This document shows, in pieces, positions 56,534 to 64,000 of a stretch of 64,000 nucleotides of DNA. Position 1 is the stretch's first letter; the number at the start of each line of letters is the position of its first letter. The position numbers were made by a program, and so were the translations under genes. Source of the DNA: Rhizopus sp. PT2906 (Eukaryota; Mucoromycota; Mucoromycetes; Mucorales; Rhizopodaceae); the NCBI GenBank assembly GCA_025529335.1, contig JAMYHX010000082.1, positions 51,987 through 115,986 on the forward strand. Reading direction: 5' to 3'. The notes under the pieces are model-generated. The model saw nothing but the letters and a program-made list of their open reading frames with translations. It did not search any database and had not been told where the DNA came from.

Positions 56534-57960
56534 ATGGTCGAAAATAAAAACATTCTAGTACAAGAAAAGGGACTTAAAGATGAGAATGCTGCACCTAAAA
56601 AGCCATTATTGAGTAAACCTAATACACGACGAGAGAATCAATCACAACAGCAGCTCGAAGAAGAACTTAAGGCGAGGATGATAAAGAGAAGACAAAGAGA
56701 AAAGAGGCTGCGAGAGCAAGCAGCGAAAGATGATAAAGATGGTTGTGAAAAGTATGAAAAGCTAAGCAAGATCGGCGAAGGGACGTACGGTGTTGTGTTT
56801 AAAGCAATGGATAAAAAGACAAAACAATTGGTGGCACTGAAAAAGATTAGACTTAATTTGATGGAAGGTGTACCAACAACAACGATCCGAGAAATATCCA
56901 TTTTGAAGGAATTGAAGCATAAAAATGTTGTTAGGTAAAGATGAATGAACGGGGTTTATCTAAAGATCTCTCATCTATTGTTAGTTTACTTGATTTGGAG
57001 CAAAAGGATACCTTGATCTATATTGCGTTTGAGTTCTTTGAGCTGGTAAATATAAAAATCATTATTCACTATTTCATTATTTATATTTATTGTTAGGATT
57101 TGAGAAAATACATGGACAATGTGAAAAGAGAAGGTCTTAGTATTGGCCATATTAGAGTAAGCCTTATTTGATGACAATGAAATATGCATCTTACGACTTT
57201 CAATTATTAGAGCTTCATGCATCAACTATTAAAAGGACTTCATTATTGCCATTCACATCGCATACTTCACCGTGATCTGAAGCCACAGAATCTATTGATT
57301 GACAAAACCGGTCGGCTTACTATCGCTGATCTCGGTCTCTCTCGTGCCTTTGGTGTGCCTATGCGAACGTATACTCATCAAGTAAGCTCAACTGTAGATT
57401 ACTGCAACGCCACATTTTATTGACCAACTTTAGGTAATCACTCTATGGTATAGAGCTCCCGAAATACTGCTGGGCAGCCCACATTATTCCACAGCTGTAG
57501 ACATGTGGAGTGTGGGTTGCATATTTGCTGAAATGTTGACGATGCAACCTTTGTTTCCTGGTGATTCACAGATAGATCAATTATTTAAAATATTTAGAGC
57601 ACTTGGTACACCTACAGAAGAAATGTGGCCAGGTGTAACAGCATTGCCTGACTTCAATAATAACTTTCCACGTAAGTTAGAATAATCCTCTTTTATACAG
57701 ATTGAATAACATCCAAGTCTAGCATGGAAACCATCAAATTTAAAAGAAAGATTAAAAAAATATCCCAACAATTTGCCAGCAGAAGACTCAGCATACCATT
57801 TACTAAAGGTAATTACAGCATATAAGCGACTGACAAGAATATCATTTATACTGACTACAAACAGTGTTTCTTAACATATGACCCAGCCTCTCGTATATCA
57901 GCCATTAGAGCAGAGGAGCATCCGTTCTTTTTTGAAGATTTGTCACTATTAGATATTTAA
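56534..57960 (+). CDS. Cyclin-dependent kinase with PTTTIRE helix
   Basis: Seven or eight exons, about 390 aa. An 80-residue charged N-terminal extension precedes the kinase domain. Gly loop IGEGTYGVVF includes the Thr-Tyr pair that Wee1-type kinases phosphorylate. Lys in VALKKIRL; the cyclin-binding helix reads EGVPTTTIREISILKEL, so PTTTIRE replaces PSTAIRE. Catalytic HRDLKPQNLL; metal-binding motif ADLGLSR (DLG rather than DFG); APE in WYRAPEILLGS; C-lobe DMWSVGCIFAEM. The kinase is complete through DPASRISA and AEEHPFF. Closest in form to CDK1-type enzymes, but cyclin choice may differ. The start is the ATG at 56534; the upstream TTG frame is not used. Confidence 0.9.
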
Positions 57961-58553
57961 CATCTACACATTTGTCTCCACTTCATAAACAATACATGTT
58001 GTAAATAAACTGCATACCATGAAATCTTTGTATGATCAATTTAATTACATATTACTATTGTGCGCACTTTCTTCAAGGAGATGTACGCCCCCATTGATAT
58101 TCATGCATACTCTGAATCTGAGGATATCTCTTAGCAACCTCCCAGGGGCACTGATCTGCGTGTCTATAATTATAAGGCAAGACAATAATAGTAACTTAGG
58201 CAAATACTGAAAATAGTAAGCTGGTCAAGAGAGAATGAGTATCCAAGGAAACACGATAAACGGGGTTTATTGGAGACAAATTTTCAGGTTGACAGATAAA
58301 CACGAATCAACGCAGAGCAATATGACCTAGACGTTTGGTTGATGATCTAAACCTGCAACAATAGAATTCGAATACCAAGACATAGGCTACACAACTTTGA
58401 TTATTTATATACAATTCGAAATATAGTCTTTATTTTGTATACAAAAGAAAGAAATGCCAAAAAAAAAAGAAAGGTATCCAAGATGCACGCATTTTGTTTC
58501 AAACAAAAGAAATTATGAAGGAAAAGAAAAAAAAGAAAAAAAAAAGAAAAGGT
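57961..58553. other. spacer between convergent genes
   Basis: 593 bases between the CDK 3' end and the OPI1 3' end. AT-rich, no conserved ORF or repeat seen. Confidence 0.6.
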
Positions 58554-60150
58554 TTAGTTCAAGTCCATTTGTTCAACAGCAGGTTTAGCTTGTTGAGAAG
58601 AACCTGAAACAACAGCGAGTCGACTTAACCAAAGTTCAGCACGCTCAATGGTATCTGAAAAGACGTGAGCTACAGATTGGATCATCTCGAGTGATTCGCC
58701 ACTAAAGTTAAGCAATTTGATAGATGTTTCATGAAGACCTACGTCACTTGGCTTAAGTGCAGGTGATGCTACAGGTGATGCTGCCTTTGAATTGAGCATG
58801 GCCCATCGAGAAGGAAGAGCCAAGATGAAGCTTCGGACGGCAGCTTTGGCTTGCTCTGGTAAGCCTGTGCCAGCATATTTTGAAATGACATCGACTACTT
58901 TACGAAGTGTATCTACAATTTCTTTCTTGATTTTGGGTAAAGGAGATTCTTGAGCTACAACGACGGCTTTATCTTGTGATGATTTTGCTATTGAAACCAA
59001 ATATTTGCGAATCAAATTCATTTGTTGCTCGATATGTTGTGAAGCGTACTATATTAAAATAAACACATGAGCCAAAGAAGGATTAGAAGCACGAGTTTCT
59101 TTTTTTTTTTTACCTGAAGCCAGCTTAAACAGTATCTGAGGCATTTCATACTCTCTTCACTAATCACAGCTGCCGTTGTTCCTGCAGCAGAAGAGGCATG
59201 CAAAACAATTTGATGCCATTTACTACGAGGGGCAATAGGACGATGACGAGCATTTGGTTTTGGATAGGGCTTATGAGGAGAAGTTGATCGAGACGAAGTT
59301 CTTGATCGATTTGTATTCTTTAATGTGACTAAATGTATGAGATGAGTATAAAGGTTATATAGCGTTTCTTTTTTTTTTTCTGCATCTTACATTCTTCTTT
59401 GGAATCTCTTCGTTTTCTTAATCCTGACGTAGTTGTTTCATGATCGTCTAATAGAGAAGTGCGAGCTAATGCACTAACAGTAGAATTGGCGTCATCTTCG
59501 TCTTGTTCATCCTCGTCTGTCTCTTTATTTTTAGACAAATAAGGGTACTTTTCTTCCAACTAAGTAGATAAAAGTTCATTAGAATCAGGTATCTATTGTG
59601 TGTTTGAGTAGTTTCTCTTACTTTATCAAGTTGTTTACATCCCCACTCATCTACGTTTGACAGAACTGGTTTACCCAACTTGTCATAAATAGGGCCAGCA
59701 AATGATTCGACCATTTCAGCACCATACTTTACAACTGAACTAGAATTCTTTGAATGTTCATAGACTCTGATAGCTGAATTAACAATGGGAATATTGGATA
59801 CACGATAAATAAATCGACTTTGCTGTGGTTCATCTAATGTTGAGGAAGAGAAAGATAGACGTTGAATGGATGAAGAAGTTGGTGTGGGTAAAGGAGAACT
59901 AGGTGTGGTCGAGGGCGTTGATAGAGGAGGCAGAGTCATATGAACTAATAAAGATGGATGAGTAACCCATATGTTATGTATATTTATGGAAATACGCACC
60001 CTTGGATCTTGCCATATCTCCTAGTGCTTCAACCGCCATTTTAACATCAGGGTCCATATCATCCGGTGTATTCACAAGTTGATCAATAGACATGGCTGAG
60101 TGCTGCTGCTGCTGCTGCTGCTGTGATTGTGGTTGTTGTTGTTGGCTCAT
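58554..60150 (-). CDS. OPI1: Opi1-family transcription regulator of phospholipid synthesis
   Basis: Five exons, about 445 aa. Exon 1 encodes a poly-Gln start (CTG/CAG repeats at 60100-60121), then SIDQLVNTPDDMDPDVKMAV, the Sin3-interaction-like Opi1 N-terminal region. Exon 2 has the core VSNIPIVNSAIRVYEHSKNS and VVKYGAEMVESFAG, characteristic of the family. Exons 4 and 5 add RSKWHQIVLHASSAAGTTAA and the helical C terminus. In yeast, Opi1 represses INO1-type genes and is held at the ER by phosphatidic acid. Divergent from the ZMAT5 gene (343 bases), which may share regulatory DNA. Confidence 0.93.
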
Positions 60151-60493
60151 GTTTTGAAAGAAAAAAAAAAAAAAGAGAAAAAAGAAGAAAAAGGAGGAGA
60201 ATGAATTGAATTGTTTAATATTAAAACCATGTGAAACCCTTCATATTCACGTGTTAATAAGTTTTAAAGCAACCATCGAAAAAGAAGCCAAGGCAAGAGC
60301 TTATCGCCCTACCTAAAGATCAAGAACAATATAGAGTATAAAGAACGTTTCTATGGTTACTGTAGCTGAATAACTGTTACCATAGTAAATGATAAAATTG
60401 AAGAAATTGAAAAAGTTGAATGGCTGCTTGTGTGAAATAATACCAAAAATTTACCCCAACGATTTTTTTCCTTTTCTCTCTCTTCTTTGTTTC

Positions 60494-61077
60494 ATGCCCA
60501 AGAACTGTAAGTATCAATACTTTTATAAAGCAATGTACTAAATCATATCAATAGATTATTGTGATTTCTGTCATTGTACATTTCCTGATAGTAAAGTAAA
60601 TAGAACTAATCATATCCAAGGCAGAACCCATGTCAATAACAGAAAGTTACATTATGATTGGTTTAATGGTAAATATCACACGGCTCCCCTTTCTTTATTT
60701 ATTAACATAAAGTTTATAGATCCGCGGGCATTCATCCAAGAACAATTGAAAAAGCCTCCTTGCAAATATTATTTAAGCCATGGTTATTGTGAGTATGGCT
60801 TACTATGCAAATACAGTCATATACAAATTGATCCTTATACAGGTATAATAATAATAATATTCGTTGTTATTAAATGACGCTTATGCGTCTATTAGGACAA
60901 TACAAGTTTCCAAAGGAGATACTCTATTTTCAATCATTATCATCTCAACCAACCATAGTTAAGAACAAAAGATATAAGCTACCTCCAGGCTGGAAGCTGA
61001 AGGATTTACCTCCTTCCTTAAAGCCTCCTATCAAGGACCAAGACTATCACTGGGATCATACTGCCCAATGGGGTTGA
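60494..61077 (+). CDS. U11/U12 snRNP 20-kDa protein homologue (ZMAT5)
   Basis: Four exons, 143 aa. A matrin/U1-type C2H2 finger (YYCDFCHCTFPD...NHIQGRTHV) is followed by a CCCH finger (PPCKYYLSHGYCEYGLLCKYSH). The C-terminal part (LPPGWKLKDLPPSLKPP) and the very end QWG match human ZMAT5, which ends in WG after a Pro-rich stretch. The protein belongs to the minor spliceosome that removes U12-type introns. Exon 1 codes only MPKN plus one base. It ends 55 bases before the next gene. Confidence 0.88.
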
Positions 61078-61132
61078 ATTATTTTTATTTACACCCTTTC
61101 TCTTCTTTTACTTTACCCCTTTTCTACTAATT

Positions 61133-61744
61133 ATGTTACGCTGCATTTCAAAGTCATTTCATTTCAATAAAGCATTCAAGTTTCATACCACTGCATATCG
61201 ATCACAAAACTACTTTGATACATTCAAGTTTGTTGAACGACTGGAACAAGCTGGATTCACAAGAGACCAGAGTGAAGTCATTATGACTTGTTTACAAAAG
61301 GTCATAAACGAAAGCATGTCAGACATCACCAAGGTTATGGTATCCAAAGCAGATAGAGAAAAGGCAATTTATGCCTATAAAGTAGACTTTGCCAAGCTGA
61401 GATCTGAAGTTCAGCTGATTGAACGAAACGACTTTACAATGATGAAGGCAGAAAATGATCGACTCGAAGGCGAAATAGAAAAACTAAAACAGAAACTAAA
61501 GGATGAGATTGCTCGTACTCAGGCCAGCGTCCGTCTTGATCTCAACTTGGAAAGAGGTCGTATTAGAGATGAAGCAAGTGCGCAAGAGATCAAGATTAAA
61601 GAAACAGATACTCGTATTGAAAGTGAAATATCCAATCTAAGAACTCAAATGGAGGCCATCAAATTCCAAATTATGCAATACATGATTGGTACCATGACAG
61701 GTGCTGGTGCTCTCATCTTGGCTTACTTGAGAATGTTTAAATAA
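61133..61744 (+). CDS. CCDC90/MCUR1-family mitochondrial coiled-coil protein
   Basis: Single exon, 203 aa. The N terminus (LRCISKSFHFNKAFKFHTTA) is basic and amphipathic, a likely mitochondrial presequence. Then the family start YFDTFKFVERLEQAGFTRDQSEVI, a long coiled coil (residues about 75-170) and a C-terminal membrane segment (MIGTMTGAGALILAYLRMF). This is the DUF1640 layout of yeast Fmp32 and animal MCUR1/CCDC90B, inner-membrane proteins linked to respiratory assembly and calcium uptake. Family assignment by N-terminal motif and layout. Confidence 0.9.
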   Translation: MLRCISKSFHFNKAFKFHTTAYRSQNYFDTFKFVERLEQAGFTRDQSEVIMTCLQKVINESMSDITKVMVSKADREKAIYAYKVDFAKLRSEVQLIERNDFTMMKAENDRLEGEIEKLKQKLKDEIARTQASVRLDLNLERGRIRDEASAQEIKIKETDTRIESEISNLRTQMEAIKFQIMQYMIGTMTGAGALILAYLRMFK

Positions 61745-61785
61745 AATTGTATTTATTTATGCGTATGCGTGTATAAATGTAATGT

Positions 61786-62354
61786 TTATCGTCCATATTT
61801 TTGCCAATCCCATTCACGATTATCCAATGGACAGACCTGTCGACTTTTTAACCAACGCGATATGCAATGAAAGTGAAAAGCGTGCTAATAGAAGGAGCTA
61901 TCAGCGTCTGTGTGTTTGATTAAAAAAAAATGTATGCAACTTACATTACAAATACCCCATGCGACTGTGCATTCTTCAGAAGTAGCCGATGCTTGATTCG
62001 CTTGGCATTCGATACCTGTGTTTATTTGTAATTAGTTTAATGTTGTTACAAGTATTATACGCATTACATAAATCCATAATATGGTTTCTACAAATGGCAC
62101 AATTATCGACAACAATATCTGCAATGCTTTCAGTATGGTCACATAATCATGTACTATTTTAATTTTTTACCCCAAGCCCACAATGCTACTGCATTCCACT
62201 AAAGAATATGTATTCAGTCCACGCAGCAAAGATAAAGAAAGTATAGTTGATGTTTTACCTTTTTAACTTCAAAACGTGGCTTTTCTCCTGATTCTTTTGT
62301 CTTTCCTTTTACATCATCAACAGGAGAGTCAATGTCCATTGGTGTTGCTGACAT
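61786..62354 (-). CDS. RBX1: RING-box protein 1 (Rbx1/Roc1/Hrt1)
   Basis: Five exons, about 110 aa. N terminus MSATPMDIDSP, then [40 protein letters not shown], which is the strand that inserts into the cullin plus the RING-H2. The remaining metal ligands lie in SEECTVAWGICNHAFHFHCI and SRQVCPLDN, and the C terminus is WDWQKYGR. Catalytic RING subunit of SCF and other cullin ubiquitin ligases. Intron positions are inferred by frame (D/IVVD, C/IEC, N/HAF). Short spacing (192 bases) to the next gene. Confidence 0.96.
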
Positions 62355-62546
62355 GTTCAAGATTGGTTTTTAAAAAAAAAAAAGAAAAAAAAGAGGAGAA
62401 AAAAGAAAAACAGAAAATGGGCCGTGTATGTCATCAAGCGTATTATTTTAAACACCGAGCAAAGAGCTATACAAATTAAATATTTATGCATAAATATCTC
62501 CCTCACATTTATTTTCTTCTCTTTCTTTCCTTCTTAAAAAGCTACT

Positions 62547-62741
62547 ATGGAATCAGTTATCAAGAGCCGCGTTCAAGATATACCAAACGAGTTCTACCCT
62601 CATTCATTATATATTGATAAAGATCAACTGGTTGTGATCATTAAGCACTGCAAAATCATCCGACGGTCCTCTTTCGAAGCAGTGGATCTGATGGAAACCA
62701 TTCCAGAAGAAAAAGACGATAAAAGAGCTTCTATATATTAA
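62547..62741 (+). CDS. 64-aa hypothetical protein
   Basis: Single exon. Acidic/basic mixed protein (SVIKSRVQDIPNEFYPHSLY, KHCKIIRRSSFEAVDLME) with no membrane segment or known domain. A good pyrimidine-rich leader precedes the ATG. It ends six bases before the neurochondrin-like stop on the other strand, so the two 3' ends overlap. Confidence 0.5.
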   Translation: MESVIKSRVQDIPNEFYPHSLYIDKDQLVVIIKHCKIIRRSSFEAVDLMETIPEEKDDKRASIY

Positions 62742-62746
62742 TAAAC

Positions 62747-64000
62747 TTATTTATTTTTTCCTTCTTGAATTTCATATCCTTGTTCTGCCATCCATAAAGA
62801 TACAATTCGCATACATGCTTGAGCAATCATGTCTTGATCCAAGTCTTCTGGACGCTCCGCCATACCTTGCTTAAACCGTAAGAGCTCCATAACGACGTCC
62901 ATGACTTCCGAAAGGGTTTTACGAATCTTTAATAACATCTCCACATCCATACCATGGAATTGCTCATCTTCTTGGCTTGAAAGGAACTCAATAGCGCTCT
63001 CGAGTATATTAAAGTATTCTGGCAGCATTCTTTCCTGCCTTTGCTGTCGTGTGACGTTGACGATTTTCTTTTCTTCATTATGTTCGCGGAGTGCGTGGTC
63101 GTTGATATCATCCAACATGATCTTGGCTTCAATGGCCACAAGGTGAACAAGTAACGCAGGAAAATTGGCTTTTTGGTACGCCTCGTCTGCCTTTTTGTCA
63201 CCTGCAGGGGCTTTTTCCTTTTTACGACTAGCCGATCTGGTATGTAGGAGTGAACCAAATAGCCACTGGTTGCCAAATAGACGCAGGGAGCAACCAATTA
63301 ATATAATTGCCTTGTCTCGTTGCTCGTCATCTGTAATTGATCAATACAATGTTATCTCTCTCTCTCTCTCTTTCTTTCTCTTTAATCACTTACTTGTTTT
63401 GCTTGTCAGAATCTGACGTAAGCCTCCAAGTAAATGATCCAACCATGTCGACAGTCTGCTGTCACTCTTGAGTTGCTTCAAACTTTCTGCGGGCATTTCT
63501 GGTAAGATGGAGCTTAGTAAATTGAGGGACTCAAACTTTACTAATTTTTGATCTTGATCCAGGGTCTTGCAGAGAATCGGAAAGAGTGTACATAATGAAT
63601 ATTCAAGAGCTTGGTTGATACTAGGGGCTGATATCCTTGCAGATCGTGTATAGACAGATATCAGTAACTGAGAGGCAAGCTCTCGAGGCTCTTTCTGATT
63701 GCTTCCTACGACGACTTCAAGAATATTTTTGACTACGTCTGTATCCAGCATTCTTATGAGTCCATGCTTTTCTGTAGACACGCATAATAAAATATGCAGT
63801 ATTTCCTTTGACAGATCGTCACTAACAAAGTTAGGAAGCATTCATATGCATTAGTGTATATGCTTACTCTGGTTTCAGCAGACGTGACAGCCCAGCTATA
63901 CGGTCAATCATATTTTTATCTTGAGCAAGTGTCTCATAGCGAGAAAAGCAAGCGAGAATATTGACAGCAATTTCTTTAAGTAGCTGATCGGGTACTTCTG
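62747..64000 (-). CDS. Neurochondrin-like protein (partial)
   Basis: C-terminal part only; the 5' end lies past the right edge. Exons at 64000-63867, 63819-63397 and 63331-62747 (approximate) join in frame: GLSRLLKP-DDLSKEILHILLC, then LASQLLISVYTRSARIS, LDHLLGGLRQIL, IILIGCSLRLFGNQWLF, and LVHLVAIEAKIMLDD. The helical repeats and the AIEAKIMLD block match the neurochondrin family, cytosolic proteins best known from animal neurons but widespread in fungi. The role in fungi is not established. Intron at 63820-63866. Confidence 0.8.

Noticed and set aside
1..64000. tRNA or rRNA genes
   Set aside because: Scanned both strands for B-box-like sequence and rRNA cores and saw none that fold; a tRNAscan run would settle it.
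1..64000. CRISPR array or bacterial operon signals
   Set aside because: No spaced direct repeats; introns throughout show a eukaryotic nuclear genome.

Overview
The window reads as nuclear DNA of a filamentous fungus of the Mucoromycota, most likely order Mucorales. This rests on AT-rich sequence, many short introns (about 50-60 bp, GT...AG), short intergenic spacers, a CBM21/PP1 glycogen-targeting subunit, a Fanzor-type gene in a Tc1/mariner-like element, and a homologue of the U11/U12 snRNP protein ZMAT5, a minor-spliceosome part missing from most Ascomycota. The species cannot be named from sequence alone. No rRNA, tRNA or CRISPR array was recognised.

Layout: 0-0.8 kb, a decayed zinc-finger gene. 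1.7-11.3 kb, STT3, an S9 peptidase, a SERTA-like small protein, an epsin and a CBM21 protein. 11.3-16.3 kb, gene-poor DNA with a frameshifted relic and an 86-bp palindrome. 16.3-36.3 kb, a dense block: GNAT, Rieske protein, TRM8, DsbA-like protein, ZIP transporter, RPS24, a secreted protein, Ufe1/syntaxin-18, a small membrane protein, a microcephalin-like BRCT protein, TCTP, a TM9 protein, Ipi1/TEX10 and MCM3. 36.4-38.4 kb, relics. 38.7-51.0 kb, a mitochondrial HMG-box protein, Ist3/RBMX2, Nma111, a C2H2 protein, a Y/H-rich protein, TCF25/Rqc1, a small protein and a neutral sphingomyelinase. 51.8-56.1 kb, a 4.25-kb composite transposon. 56.5-64 kb, an unusual CDK, Opi1, ZMAT5, a CCDC90 protein, RBX1, a 64-aa protein and a neurochondrin-like gene running off the right edge.

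The genes are mostly single-copy housekeeping functions: N-glycosylation, endocytosis, ER SNARE traffic, ribosome assembly and quality control, replication licensing, pre-mRNA splicing, ubiquitin ligation, phospholipid regulation and sphingolipid turnover. Neighbours are not functionally linked; several pairs are divergent with 190-560 bp between start codons.

The most notable locus is the transposon. It has TA target duplications, long terminal inverted repeats, a frameshifted Fanzor (eukaryotic TnpB/OMEGA nuclease) remnant, a nested DIRS-type retrotransposon fragment, and several decayed ORFs of unknown family. Exon boundaries were inferred by eye from splice signals and reading-frame continuity.
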